From the NCBI RefSeq assembly GCF_001956855.1, contig NZ_MTHD01000003.1:372001-436000 (forward strand): a DNA stretch of 64,000 nucleotides, written 5' to 3'. The DNA is from Azonexus hydrophilus (lineage in GTDB: Bacteria > Pseudomonadota > Gammaproteobacteria > Burkholderiales > Rhodocyclaceae). Below, one piece after another: positions 17,776 to 26,404 of this stretch. Positions within the stretch are counted from its first letter, which is position 1. Each line of letters begins with the position of its first letter. The notes below the pieces were generated by a model that did no database searches, was not told the origin of the DNA, and worked only from the letters and a program-made list of their open reading frames with translations. A program made the position numbers and the translations under genes.

Positions 17776-17808
17776 AAAAAGCCCGTCTGTTTCCAGGCGG
17801 GCTTTTTT
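17776..17808. terminator. Bidirectional terminator between csp and soxZ
   Basis: GCCCGTCTG and CAGGCGGGC pair around TTTC (one G-U pair), flanked by A5 on the left and T7 on the right. It can end csp on the plus strand and soxZ on the minus strand. Confidence 0.88.
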
Positions 17809-17837
17809 TCGTCCGGGTTTCATGCGGGGCATGCAAC

Positions 17838-18149
17838 TCAGGCGATGGTCATTTCGTCCTGGCGTTCGGCACCGTTGTTGTCTGTCCAGTGCACCGAGAG
17901 CTTGTCACCGGCCTTGACGCCACGGGCCTTGAAGGCAAACAGCGGATTTTTCGAGATCGAAGTGTTCAGTTGTCCTTCGACCAGCAACTGGCCGTTGAGC
18001 TTGACGGTGAATAGCTGGATGAAATGCATCGCCAGCGTTTGTCCGTTTTCATCCCGGCGTTGTCCGGTTTCCATCGGATGCTGCATAAGGATGCGTATGT
18101 CGGCAATTTCGCCCTGAATCTGTGCGCGGATACGGATTGGTTCGCTCAT
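17838..18149 (-). CDS. soxZ: Thiosulfate oxidation carrier subunit SoxZ
   Basis: Small protein of 103 residues with an immunoglobulin-like fold that pairs with SoxY as the periplasmic carrier for sulfur intermediates in the Sox pathway. Typical features are RIRAQIQGEIADIRILMQHPMETG, MHFIQLFTVKLNGQ and the closing KAGDKLSVHWTDNNG. It lacks a signal peptide, as is normal, since it is exported with SoxY. The ATG at 18149 follows the soxY stop by one base. No soxA, soxX, soxB or soxCD is nearby. Confidence 0.93.
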   Translation of the reverse strand: MSEPIRIRAQIQGEIADIRILMQHPMETGQRRDENGQTLAMHFIQLFTVKLNGQLLVEGQLNTSISKNPLFAFKARGVKAGDKLSVHWTDNNGAERQDEMTIA

Positions 18150-18150
18150 C

Positions 18151-18624
18151 TCAGCCTCCGCAACCGCCAAGGGTGACCTTGATTTCGCGGAAGGCGACGT
18201 GGGTCTTGCCGTCCGCTGTCCGGACGATGGCCCGGATGCGCATTGTTTCAGCCATTTTCAGTTGGACCTTGGCGTAGGGCAGGGCGGCGCCGGCAAAATT
18301 GATTTCCGCGCACAGCGGCATCGGGTTCTTGTCGGCCAGCAGCAACAGGCTGCGCGTGTTCGGCAGTTTGCTGCTGATTTCCACTTCGACCTTGGCCCCG
18401 TTTTCGGCAATTTCCGGGGCATTGATGACGACATCCCGCGATTCCATTGCTGCTGCGATGCCCAGGTTTTTCAGTGCATCGGCGCTGCTGCGTGCGGTGA
18501 AGGCATTGCGTTTCCATTCGTTTGCGGCCCAGGCCCGGCCTGGTACCAGCAGGCCCGTACCCAGCAAGGGCGCCAGCAGTGCCGCCGAGGCGCCGCCTTT
18601 CAAGAATTTTCTGCGAAGTTCCAT
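18151..18624 (-). CDS. soxY: Thiosulfate oxidation carrier protein SoxY
   Basis: Periplasmic sulfur carrier of 157 residues. It has a twin-arginine signal (LRRKFLKGGASAALLAP) ending near AWA. The C terminus is GGCGG, in which the cysteine covalently holds the sulfur intermediate while SoxAX, SoxB and SoxCD act on it. All key residues are intact. It lies between moaC (22 bases upstream) and soxZ (1 base downstream), forming moaC-soxY-soxZ on the minus strand. A lone soxYZ pair needs the rest of the pathway elsewhere, or another partner. Confidence 0.95.
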   Translation of the reverse strand: MELRRKFLKGGASAALLAPLLGTGLLVPGRAWAANEWKRNAFTARSSADALKNLGIAAAMESRDVVINAPEIAENGAKVEVEISSKLPNTRSLLLLADKNPMPLCAEINFAGAALPYAKVQLKMAETMRIRAIVRTADGKTHVAFREIKVTLGGCGG

Positions 18625-18646
18625 GAGTCCTGTCAGTCGTGTGATT

Positions 18647-19129
18647 TCAGTTGCCTTGCCAGTGTCCCGACTTGCCGCCCTTTTTCTCGATCAGGCGGAG
18701 GTTGTCGATGCGCATGCCACGATCGACGGCCTTGCACATGTCGTAGATGGTCAGCAGGCCGATCGAAGCCGCCGTCAGGGCTTCCATTTCGACACCGGTG
18801 CGGCCAAAGCATTCCGCCGTGACCTCGCAATGCACCGCCGTGGCGGCTTCGTCGATGGTGAATTCGGCGGCGACACGGGTCAGTGCGATCGGGTGGCACA
18901 GCGGAATCAGTTCGCCGGTGCGCTTGGCGGCCTGGATGGCGGCGATGCGGGCGATGCCGAGGACGTCGCCCTTGCTGGCGGAGCCGGCGCGGATCAGCGC
19001 CAGGGTCTCCGGTTGCATGAAGATGCTGCCGGCGGCACGAGCGATGCGGGCGGTTTCGGTCTTGGCGCCAACATCGACCATGTGGGCCTGGCCGGTGCTG
19101 TCGAAATGGGTCAGGGGGGAGTCGGTCAC
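18647..19129 (-). CDS. moaC: Cyclic pyranopterin monophosphate synthase MoaC
   Basis: Molybdenum cofactor biosynthesis enzyme of 160 residues. It acts with MoaA to convert GTP to cyclic pyranopterin monophosphate. Family signatures are [33 protein letters not shown] with the conserved [29 protein letters not shown] and the terminal IEKKGGKSG. The start is a GTG at 19129 without a strong Shine-Dalgarno. It is divergent from the M48 protease gene and may be cotranscribed with soxYZ, which has no obvious functional link. Confidence 0.95.
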   Translation of the reverse strand: MTDSPLTHFDSTGQAHMVDVGAKTETARIARAAGSIFMQPETLALIRAGSASKGDVLGIARIAAIQAAKRTGELIPLCHPIALTRVAAEFTIDEAATAVHCEVTAECFGRTGVEMEALTAASIGLLTIYDMCKAVDRGMRIDNLRLIEKKGGKSGHWQGN

Positions 19130-19193
19130 GGTGGATTACTTTTGGTTACGAAGAGCCCGGCAGGAGGCCGAAAGCCTGCGCTATCATAGCACC

Positions 19194-20642
19194 ATGCCTT
19201 TTTCCCGACGCCTCATCGCCGCCTTGCTGGTTGTTTCGCTGGCTGCTTCTCCGCTTGCCGCGCAGGATCTGCCCGAGCTCGGCGAGGTGTCCAGCGACGC
19301 CTTGTCGGTGGCGACGGAACGACGGATCGGTTTGCAGATCATGCAGGAAATCCGGCAACGGGAAGCCAGTTATCTCGATGATTACGATGTCGAGGCCTAT
19401 CTCAACCAGTTGGGCGGGCGGCTGGCGGGGTTCAGTGGTGATCCGGGCTTCGGCTTCGAGTTTTTTGCGCTCAACGATCTGAGCATCAATGCCTTCGCCA
19501 TGCCTGGTGGCTACATCGGGGTTCATACCGGCCTGATCCTGGCGGCACAGAGCGAGTCCGAACTGGCCGGCGTGCTGGCGCATGAAGTCTCGCACGTGAC
19601 CCAGCGGCATATTGCCCGCCAGTTGTTCCAGTCAAAACGCATCGGCATTGCCTCGATGGTGGCGATGGGGCTGGGCTTGCTCGCTGCGCGCTCAAGTCCG
19701 CAGGCGGCAAGTGCTGCAATTGCGACTTCCCAGGCTGGGGCGATGTCGGCACAACTGGCCTATTCGCGGGATTTCGAGCGCGAGTCGGATCGCCTGGGTT
19801 TCGAGATGCTGGGCAAGGCCGGTTTCGACGAACGCGGCATGGCGCTGTTCTTCGAGCGCCTGCAGCAATCGGTCCGGTTGTACGAGAACAACGCGATTGC
19901 CTACCTGCGTACCCACCCGCTGACCGGTGAGCGTCTGGCCGACATGCAGAACCGGGAGCAGGGCTTGTCCTACCGCCAGGTTCCGGATAGTCTGGATTTT
20001 CATCTCGTGCGGGCCAAGCTGCGAGCTGCGCAGGGGCGTCCGGCAGAGGCGATCAAGGATTTCACGGCGCTGCTGGCCGAGCGCAAGTTCATTTCCGAGC
20101 CGGCGATTCGCTACGGCCTGGCAACGGCGTTCTATCGTGACCGTGACTGGCCGGCGGCACAGCGCGAAATCGATGCGGCGCGTGCGCTCGGACAAGCGTC
20201 GGCGATGCTCGATCGTCTGGCTGCCGATGTCCGTATCAAGGGCAACAAGGCGGACGACGGGTTGCGCATTTACCGCGAGGCAATGGCGCGCTATCCCCAG
20301 AACCGGGCATTGATCTACGGGTACGGCAGTGCCTTGCTGGAGGCAAGGCGCCCCAACGATGCCTTGCGCCTCTCTGAATTGCAGTTGCAGACCCAGTCGG
20401 CGGATCTGCGCTTGCACCGGCTGCGGGCGGCCAGTTATGCCGCGCTGGGGCAACGTGGCATGCAGCATCGCGCGCTGGCCGAGGTGTTCGCGCTGCAGGG
20501 GCAGACGGCGGGTGCCATCGAGCAGCTGGAACTGGCCCGCAAGGCCGGCGACTCGAATTTCTACGAAACCTCGGCGATTGACGCCCGCCTGCGCGAACTC
20601 AAGCTGCGGCATCTGGAAGAGCTCAAGGAAAAACGCAATTGA
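19194..20642 (+). CDS. BepA/YfgC-like periplasmic M48 metalloprotease with TPR domain
   Basis: Periplasmic protein of 482 residues with a signal peptide (about 1-23, ending SPLAAQ). The M48 peptidase domain has the zinc motif HEVSH in ELAGVLAHEVSHVTQRH, and the third ligand region in RDFERESDRLGFEML. The C-terminal half carries TPR-like helices. This layout is that of BepA (YfgC), which assists LptD assembly and degrades misfolded outer membrane proteins. The start at 19194 has no close Shine-Dalgarno, but it gives a clean signal peptide. A BepA role is an inference; the broader Oma87-linked TPR-M48 group is certain. Confidence 0.9.
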   Translation: MPFSRRLIAALLVVSLAASPLAAQDLPELGEVSSDALSVATERRIGLQIMQEIRQREASYLDDYDVEAYLNQLGGRLAGFSGDPGFGFEFFALNDLSINAFAMPGGYIGVHTGLILAAQSESELAGVLAHEVSHVTQRHIARQLFQSKRIGIASMVAMGLGLLAARSSPQAASAAIATSQAGAMSAQLAYSRDFERESDRLGFEMLGKAGFDERGMALFFERLQQSVRLYENNAIAYLRTHPLTGERLADMQNREQGLSYRQVPDSLDFHLVRAKLRAAQGRPAEAIKDFTALLAERKFISEPAIRYGLATAFYRDRDWPAAQREIDAARALGQASAMLDRLAADVRIKGNKADDGLRIYREAMARYPQNRALIYGYGSALLEARRPNDALRLSELQLQTQSADLRLHRLRAASYAALGQRGMQHRALAEVFALQGQTAGAIEQLELARKAGDSNFYETSAIDARLRELKLRHLEELKEKRN

Positions 20643-20645
20643 GGG

Positions 20646-20651
20646 TAAAAT
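20646..20651 (+). promoter_or_regulatory. Possible -10 element before tusA
   Basis: TAAAAT in the context GGGTAAAATCCC, 29 bases before the tusA ATG. Similar GGTAAAATC or GGTATAATTGC contexts precede other genes here (47688, 59958). No clear -35. Confidence 0.3.
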
Positions 20652-20680
20652 CCCATGCTTGTCCTCACTGTTGAACGACC

Positions 20681-20908
20681 ATGGAATTTGACCGCGAACT
20701 CGACGTTAAGGGTCTCAACTGCCCGCTGCCCATCCTGCGCACCAAGAAGACCCTGGCAGAAATGGAATCGGGGCAGGTCTTGCGCGTGCAGGCGACCGAC
20801 CCAGGCTCCCTGAAGGATTTTCCTGCCTTTGCCAAACAGACCGGCAATGAACTGGTCGAGCAACGGGAAGAAAATCGCGTCTTCGAGTTTTACCTGAAGC
20901 GCAAATAA
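20681..20908 (+). CDS. TusA/SirA-family sulfurtransferase
   Basis: Small sulfur-relay protein of 75 residues. The hallmark is LDVKGLNCPLPILRTKKTL with the sulfur-accepting cysteine at residue 14 in the CPxP motif. TusA proteins pass persulfide sulfur from cysteine desulfurase to tRNA 2-thiolation or to other acceptors; relatives also work in sulfur oxidation. It follows the M48 protease by 38 bases and precedes the pabB-pabC fusion by 8 bases. soxYZ lie about 2.5 kb away on the other strand. Confidence 0.92.
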   Translation: MEFDRELDVKGLNCPLPILRTKKTLAEMESGQVLRVQATDPGSLKDFPAFAKQTGNELVEQREENRVFEFYLKRK

Positions 20909-20916
20909 ACTCCGGC

Positions 20917-22644
20917 TTGACCGCATTTTTCGAAGATCGGCGGGCGCCAGCGGGTGAACCCGCCGCTTGGCTTTTCGAGCGCCATTTTTCGCTGCTGGAG
21001 GTGGTCGACCGCAAGACGCTGGACGAGGCTCTGCAGCAGCTCGACAGCGAGCCGGCGTGGACCGTCGTGGCGCTGGAATACGAACTCGGCTACCTGCTCG
21101 AACCACGCTCGGCGCCGTCGGGCTGGCAGCCGGACGGGCGACCGCTGGCACGTTTCTGGCGTTTTCACGAACGCAGCGAAATGAACGCCGAGGCTGCCGC
21201 CGGATGGCTGACCGACAACGCGCCGGGACAGCCCGCCGGCGTCGCCAACTGGCGCGAGGCAATCGATGAAAATGCCTATCTTGTTGCGGTCGACAGCATC
21301 AAAACGCTGATTTCCGCTGGCGACTGTTACCAGGTCAATTTCACCTTCCCGGTCGAGTTCGACTGGTTCGGCGCACCGCTCGACCTTTACGCCAGGTTGC
21401 GTCAGCGGCAGCCGGTACGTTATGGCGGCTTTGTCGGCGATGGCCGGCAGGGCATCGTCTCGCTGTCGCCGGAGCTGTTCGTCGAACGCCGTGGCGACCG
21501 CTTGCTGACCCGGCCGATGAAGGGGACGGCGCCGCTCGATGCGCCACCGGAAGCGCTGCGCGATTCGCTGAAGGACCGCGCCGAGAACCTGATGATCGTC
21601 GACCTGCTGCGCAACGACCTCGGGCGCATTGCCGACAGTGGCAGCGTCCGTGTCGACCGTCTGTTCGCCATCGAGGATTACCCGACGGTGCGCCAGATGG
21701 TGTCGGAGATTTCAGCTTCAGTCACCGGCCGGCGCTTCGCCGAGATACTGCCGGCGCTGTTTCCCTGCGGCTCGATCACCGGCGCGCCGAAGATCCGGGC
21801 GATGCAGATCATCGGCGAACTGGAGGCAGGGCCGCGCGGTATCTACACCGGCGCTTTCGGCTGGCTGGCGCCGGATGGCGATTTCCGCCTCAACGTCGCC
21901 ATCCGCACGCTTGAACTGGCGGCGGACGGGCGAGGGCGGATGGGCATCGGCAGCGGCATCGTCGCCGATTCCGAAGGCGCTGCCGAATGGGCGGAGTGCC
22001 GGCTGAAGGCGGGATTCCTGCGCGATTGCGACCCCGGCTTGCAGTTGATCGAAACCCTGCGCCGCGACGGCGGTGTCTATCCGATGTGGCAGGGGCATCT
22101 GGCGCGTCTGCGGCATTCGGCCGCCTGGCTGGGTTTTCCGCTCGACGAACAGGCGCTGTGCCGGAAGCTGGCCGAGCAACCGACCACCGGCATCTGGCGG
22201 GTGCGGCTGACGCTCGACCAGGCTGGCGGGATTGCCGTGCAGTCCTTTCCGCTGGCGGCGACGCCGTCTGAAATCCAGGATGCCGTGCTGACCGGAGCGG
22301 CCATCGACGCCGATGACCCCTTGCGCCGGCACAAGACAACGGCCCGTCCGCTTTACGACGCAGCCTTGCGTGATCTGCCGGCCGGTTGTTTCGACGCGAT
22401 CTTCCTCAACCAGCGCGGCGAGATTGCCGAAGGTGCGCGCAGCAATATTTTCGTCGAGCGCGACGGCATCCTGCTGACCCCGCCATTGGACAGTGGCGCC
22501 TTGCCGGGTGTTTTGCGGGCGAGTCTGCTGGCCAGCGGGCGGGCGCGCGAAGCGGTGCTCTATCCGGCGGATCTGGCCGAGGGTTTCTGGCTGGGTAATG
22601 CGCTGCGTGGCTTGCTGCCGGCGCGTTTGCGGTCGACTGCCTGA
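20917..22644 (+). CDS. Fused aminodeoxychorismate synthase component I and aminodeoxychorismate lyase
   Basis: Bifunctional folate-pathway protein of 575 residues. The PabB part (about 1-360) makes 4-amino-4-deoxychorismate from chorismate with glutamine-derived ammonia. It shows GDCYQVNFTFPVEF, RPMKGTAPLDA, ENLMIVDLLRNDLGR and the signature PCGSITGAPKIRAM. The PabC part (about 370-575) is a PLP-dependent branched-chain aminotransferase-like lyase with FLNQRGEIAEGARSNIFVERDG and the lysine region RRHKTTARPLYD. PabB-PabC fusions are well known in proteobacteria. The only reasonable start is TTG at 20917, 8 bases after the tusA stop. The last codons lie inside a 20-bp perfect inverted repeat. 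Two copies of the dispersed motif sit in the coding region (21004 and 21285). Confidence 0.92.
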   Translation: MTAFFEDRRAPAGEPAAWLFERHFSLLEVVDRKTLDEALQQLDSEPAWTVVALEYELGYLLEPRSAPSGWQPDGRPLARFWRFHERSEMNAEAAAGWLTDNAPGQPAGVANWREAIDENAYLVAVDSIKTLISAGDCYQVNFTFPVEFDWFGAPLDLYARLRQRQPVRYGGFVGDGRQGIVSLSPELFVERRGDRLLTRPMKGTAPLDAPPEALRDSLKDRAENLMIVDLLRNDLGRIADSGSVRVDRLFAIEDYPTVRQMVSEISASVTGRRFAEILPALFPCGSITGAPKIRAMQIIGELEAGPRGIYTGAFGWLAPDGDFRLNVAIRTLELAADGRGRMGIGSGIVADSEGAAEWAECRLKAGFLRDCDPGLQLIETLRRDGGVYPMWQGHLARLRHSAAWLGFPLDEQALCRKLAEQPTTGIWRVRLTLDQAGGIAVQSFPLAATPSEIQDAVLTGAAIDADDPLRRHKTTARPLYDAALRDLPAGCFDAIFLNQRGEIAEGARSNIFVERDGILLTPPLDSGALPGVLRASLLASGRAREAVLYPADLAEGFWLGNALRGLLPARLRSTA

Positions 22645-22671
22645 AAAAACGGATTTTCAGGCAGTCGACCG
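22626..22671. repeat. 20-bp perfect inverted repeat between pabBC and valS, containing two TGCGGTCGAC copies
   Basis: The arm at 22626-22645 (TGCGGTCGAC plus TGCCTGAAAA) is the exact reverse complement of 22652-22671, with a 6-base loop. It spans the pabBC stop codon (22642-22644) and ends 9 bases before the valS stop. It is probably a strong bidirectional RNA hairpin at the junction of two convergent genes. The T and A runs lie inside the arms, so it is not a textbook intrinsic terminator. Confidence 0.85.
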
Positions 22672-22680
22672 CAGCAGGAC

Positions 22681-25518
22681 TCAGCCGAGTTTGGCCAACT
22701 GCGGCTTCAGCTTGTCCAGCGTTGCCGTGAAGTCGGCGACGCGCTGCTTTTCCTGATCGATCACGGCGGCCGGTGCGCGGGCGACGAAGCCCTCGTTGTT
22801 CAGCTTGCCCTGGGCAATCGAAATCTGCTTCTCCAGTTTTTCGATTTCCTTGGCCAGACGAATCTTCTCGGCGGCAACGTCGATCTCGACCTTGAGCATC
22901 AGCCGGGTCTCGCCGACGACGGCGACCGGTGCCATCGCGTCGTCCGGCATGTCGGCGACGATCTGGACTTCGGAGAGCTTGGCCAGCGCCTGCAGGATCG
23001 GGGCGAATTCGGCGATATCGGCACCGCCACCGGTGACCAGCAGCGGCATGCGCAGGGCCGGCGAGACGTTCATTTCGCCACGCAGGTTACGGCAGGCGTG
23101 GGCCAGCGCCTTCAGGCGCTCGACCTTGGCTTCGCTGGTTTCGTCGAGACGCGACAGATCGGCACGCGGGTAGGCGGCGAGCATGATCGAGTCGTGCGTC
23201 TTGCGCCCGGCAATCGGTGCGACGGTCTGCCACAATTCCTCGGTGACGAACGGGATCAGCGGGTGCGCCAGGCGCAGGATCGCTTCCAGCGTGCGGATCA
23301 GCGTCCGCCGGGCGCCGCGTTGCTGGGCTTCATCACCGGTCTGGATCTCGACCTTGGCGATTTCCAGGTACCAGTCGCAGAACTCGTCCCAGACGAACTT
23401 GTAGATCGCCTGGGCGACCAGGTCGAAACGGTAATCGGTGAAGTGACGTTCGACTTCCTGCTCGACGCGTTGCAACTGGCTGACGATCCAGCGATCGGCA
23501 AAGCTGAATTTCAGACGCGCTTCGCCTTCGGGCACGTTGCACGCACCGCCCTGCAACTGCTGGTGATCGAGCGCCAGGTCGTGGCCTTCGACATTCATCA
23601 GCACGAAGCGGGTGGCATTCCACAGCTTGTTGCAGAAATTGCGGTAGCCGTCGCAGCGGTTGAGGTCGAACTTGATGTCGCGACCGGGCGAGGCGAGCGA
23701 GGCAAAGGTGAAGCGCAGCGCGTCGGTACCGAAGGACTGGATGCCTTCCGGGAATTCCTTCCTGGTCTTCTTGGCGATGCTTTCCGCCTGCTTCGGGTTC
23801 ATCAGGCCGGTCGTGCGCTTTTCGATCAGCGCCTCGAGGCCGATGCCGTCGATCAGGTCGATCGGGTCGAGCACGTTGCCCTTCGACTTCGACATCTTCT
23901 GGCCTTCGCCGTCGCGGATCAGGCCGTGCACATAGACGTGCTTGAACGGGATCTGGCCGGTGATCTGCTTGGTCATCATGACCATGCGGGCAACCCAGAA
24001 GAAGATGATGTCGAAACCGGTGACCAGCACCGACGACGGCAAATATTGCTGCAACAGCGGGTTGACCGCATCAATCGCCTCGTCGCCTGTCCAGTCCAGC
24101 GTCGAGAACGGCCACAGCGCCGACGAGAACCAGGTGTCGAGGACATCTTCGTCGCGGCTCAGTGCGCCGGTATAGCCCTGTTTGGCGGCTTCTGCTTTGG
24201 CTTCCTCTTCGCTGTGAGCGACGAAAATCTGGCCGTTGTCCCCGTACCATGCCGGGATCTGGTGGCCCCACCACAGCTGGCGGGAAATACACCAGTCCTG
24301 GATGTTGTTCAGCCACTGGTTGTAGGTATTGACCCAGTTTTCCGGGTAGAACTTGATTTCGCCGGAATGGACAACCTCAAGCGCCTTTTCCGTGATCGAC
24401 TTGCCGTCGTCGCCGGGTTTGGACATCGCGACGAACCACTGGTCGGTGAGCATGGGTTCGATGACGACATTGGTCCGGTCGCCGCGCGGCACTTTGAGCT
24501 TGTGCTTGTCGACCTTGACCAAGATGTCCTGCTCTTCGAGATCGGCGACGACAGCCTTGCGGGCGTCGAAGCGGTCCAGTCCACGGTATTTCTCGGGGGC
24601 GTTGTCGTTGATCCTGGCATCCAGCGTCAGGATCGAGATCATCGGCAGGCCGTGGCGCTGGCCGACGGCGTAGTCGTTGAAGTCATGCGCCGGCGTGACC
24701 TTGACGCAGCCGGTGCCGAATTCGAGATCGACGTAGCTGTCGGCAATGATCGGAATTTCGCGGTCGGTCAGCGGCAGCTTCACCATCTTGCCGATCATGT
24801 GCTGGTAGCGCTCGTCTTCCGGATGGACCATGACGGCGGTGTCGCCGAGCATGGTTTCCGGGCGCGTCGTGGCGACCACCAGGCTATCGCTGCCATCGGC
24901 CAGCGGATAGCGGATCTGCCACATGAAGCCGTCTTCTTCTTCCTGCACCACTTCCAGGTCGGACACGGCGGTATTCAGCTTCGGGTCCCAGTTGACCAGG
25001 CGCTTGCCGCGGTAGATCAGGCCTTCGTTGAACAGGCGGACGAAGGTTTCGGTGACCACCTTGTTGAGGCCGGCATCCATCGTGAAACGCTCGCGTTTCC
25101 AGTCCGGGCTGGTGCCCATGCGGCGCATCTGGCGGGTGATCGTGCCGCCGGAGTATTCCTTCCATTCCCAGACCTTTTCCAGGAACTTCTCGCGGCCGAG
25201 GTCGTGGCGGCTGATCCCCTGGGCATCAAGCTGGCGCTCGACGACGATCTGCGTAGCGATGCCGGCATGGTCGGTGCCCGGCTGCCACAGCGTGTTGTGG
25301 CCGCGCATCCGGTAGTAGCGGGTGAGCGCGTCCATGATCGTCTGGTTGAAGCCGTGGCCCATGTGCAGCGTGCCGGTGACGTTGGGCGGCGGCAGCAGGA
25401 TGCAGAAATTATCCGCTTTGCTGCGGTCGACCCCGGCAGCGAAGTAATTTTGCGCTTCCCACTCGGGATACCAGCGGCGTTCGATGTCGGCGGGTTCAAA
25501 GGCTTTGGCGAGTTCCAT
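22681..25518 (-). CDS. valS: Valyl-tRNA synthetase
   Basis: Class I aminoacyl-tRNA synthetase of 945 residues. It has the HIGH-type motif [18 protein letters not shown] near residue 40, the editing (CP1) domain including [14 protein letters not shown], and the KMSKS loop [22 protein letters not shown]-terminal coiled-coil arm ([29 protein letters not shown]) is diagnostic for ValRS. I use ATG 25518 (MELAKAFEP). A frame reading up to 25548 begins inside a TATAAT box and is less likely. A motif copy lies at 25422-25431. It follows a small unknown gene downstream of holC. Confidence 0.97.
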   Translation of the reverse strand: MELAKAFEPADIERRWYPEWEAQNYFAAGVDRSKADNFCILLPPPNVTGTLHMGHGFNQTIMDALTRYYRMRGHNTLWQPGTDHAGIATQIVVERQLDAQGISRHDLGREKFLEKVWEWKEYSGGTITRQMRRMGTSPDWKRERFTMDAGLNKVVTETFVRLFNEGLIYRGKRLVNWDPKLNTAVSDLEVVQEEEDGFMWQIRYPLADGSDSLVVATTRPETMLGDTAVMVHPEDERYQHMIGKMVKLPLTDREIPIIADSYVDLEFGTGCVKVTPAHDFNDYAVGQRHGLPMISILTLDARINDNAPEKYRGLDRFDARKAVVADLEEQDILVKVDKHKLKVPRGDRTNVVIEPMLTDQWFVAMSKPGDDGKSITEKALEVVHSGEIKFYPENWVNTYNQWLNNIQDWCISRQLWWGHQIPAWYGDNGQIFVAHSEEEAKAEAAKQGYTGALSRDEDVLDTWFSSALWPFSTLDWTGDEAIDAVNPLLQQYLPSSVLVTGFDIIFFWVARMVMMTKQITGQIPFKHVYVHGLIRDGEGQKMSKSKGNVLDPIDLIDGIGLEALIEKRTTGLMNPKQAESIAKKTRKEFPEGIQSFGTDALRFTFASLASPGRDIKFDLNRCDGYRNFCNKLWNATRFVLMNVEGHDLALDHQQLQGGACNVPEGEARLKFSFADRWIVSQLQRVEQEVERHFTDYRFDLVAQAIYKFVWDEFCDWYLEIAKVEIQTGDEAQQRGARRTLIRTLEAILRLAHPLIPFVTEELWQTVAPIAGRKTHDSIMLAAYPRADLSRLDETSEAKVERLKALAHACRNLRGEMNVSPALRMPLLVTGGGADIAEFAPILQALAKLSEVQIVADMPDDAMAPVAVVGETRLMLKVEIDVAAEKIRLAKEIEKLEKQISIAQGKLNNEGFVARAPAAVIDQEKQRVADFTATLDKLKPQLAKLG

Positions 25519-25547
25519 GGACTTGGCGGAAAAGGGGAAAACCGGCA

Positions 25548-25553
25548 ATTATA
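25548..25553 (-). promoter_or_regulatory. Candidate -10 element of valS
   Basis: TATAAT on the minus strand in the context CGGTATAATTGCC, 30 bases before the valS ATG. The -35 is not recognisable. The same CGGTATAATTGC context occurs before ribF. Confidence 0.4.
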
Positions 25554-25583
25554 CCGGAGCGCCGCCCGCCCTTTGCCGCGATC

Positions 25584-25970
25584 TCAGCGCTGCGGGTCGC
25601 CGGCCTTCGTATCCTGCTCCGCCAGCAACTCGCTGACGGCCGTCGCGACGATCCGCGGAATTTCTGCCAGCAGCCGCTGTTCAACGCGTCGGCCAAGTTC
25701 TTCGACGAGGGCGGCGCCCCACTCGGTATCGATGGGGGGAACGGCCCTGTCTTCGGCGACAACCGGAGCGGGGGCTGCTGCCTCGACCAGCGGCGCTGCC
25801 GGGGTTTCTGTTTTCTCCCCTGCAGCGGGTGCGGCAATGTCGACCAGTACGGGAATGTCGTCGTCGATATCGATGGCGTCGGTCAGTACCGGCACCTCCT
25901 CGCTATCTGCTGTGGCCAGATGGCGGCGCTGCATCAGGGCGTCGGCGCGGGCGAGGATGGGGCTGGGCAT
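25584..25970 (-). CDS. Uncharacterised acidic protein with repeated IPVL(T/V)D motifs
   Basis: Protein of 128 residues that I cannot assign with certainty. The N-terminal third has VPVLTDAI and IPVLVDIA, two copies of a short hydrophobic-acidic motif. An Ala/Pro-rich low-complexity linker follows (about 48-80), then a C-terminal amphipathic helix region (VEELGRRVEQRLLAEIPRIVATAVSELL, about 90-117). No signal peptide or membrane segment. It sits 11 bases after holC and ahead of valS, and looks cotranscribed with pepA-holC. Similar short genes with IPVLTE-like motifs (DUF2486 group) occur in betaproteobacteria, but that link is from memory and weak. Confidence 0.7.
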   Translation of the reverse strand: MPSPILARADALMQRRHLATADSEEVPVLTDAIDIDDDIPVLVDIAAPAAGEKTETPAAPLVEAAAPAPVVAEDRAVPPIDTEWGAALVEELGRRVEQRLLAEIPRIVATAVSELLAEQDTKAGDPQR

Positions 25971-25981
25971 CGGGCGGCGTC

Positions 25982-26404
25982 CTAGCGGTCGTTCAGGTCG
26001 AAGTAGCGGACTTCGCAGCCCTGTTCCTTGTAGAAGCGCACGCGTTCGCGGGCAGCGAGGCGTTCGTCTTCATCTTGGCCGACGACTTCGATCAGGCTCT
26101 GAAAACGCTGGTAGCCGGCCGGGATTTCATTCGACAGGTTCATCAGGCGTTCGTCCTGGGCAATATGCTCCAGCTTGTCGGCGATCAGGATCGGCGTTTC
26201 GGCTGCCAGTGGCGAGTCGGCCCGGCAGTGCGGGACGAAGCTCAACTGTTCGCGCGTCCACAGCATGCGGTCGACGTGGTCGGCGATCGATTTTTCCGGG
26301 GCATAAACCAGGATCGGCTTGCGCTTGGTCCAGGCGCCGTTGATCAGTGCGCAGGCGGCGGCGATCTTGTCCGAAGCGCCGTGATAGAAGAAGACCTGGG
26401 TCAA
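25982..26404 (-). CDS. holC: DNA polymerase III chi subunit
   Basis: Protein of 140 residues, part of the clamp-loader complex of the replicase, linking psi and single-stranded DNA-binding protein. Chi features include TQVFFYHGASDKIAAACALI, RKPILVYAPEKSIADHVDRMLWTREQLSFVPH and PILIADKLEHIAQDERLMNLSNEIP. The start is a TTG at 26404 that overlaps the pepA stop as TTGA; the frame upstream is a shadow of pepA. The pepA-holC-valS order is widely conserved in proteobacteria. A motif copy occurs at 26266-26275. Confidence 0.93.
   Translation of the reverse strand: MTQVFFYHGASDKIAAACALINGAWTKRKPILVYAPEKSIADHVDRMLWTREQLSFVPHCRADSPLAAETPILIADKLEHIAQDERLMNLSNEIPAGYQRFQSLIEVVGQDEDERLAARERVRFYKEQGCEVRYFDLNDR

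Noticed and set aside
23098-26343. Open frame of 1081 codons on the plus strand opposite valS and holC
   Set aside because: It is antisense to recognised, conserved proteins in their full length; its translation is low-complexity and matches nothing. High GC makes long antisense frames common.
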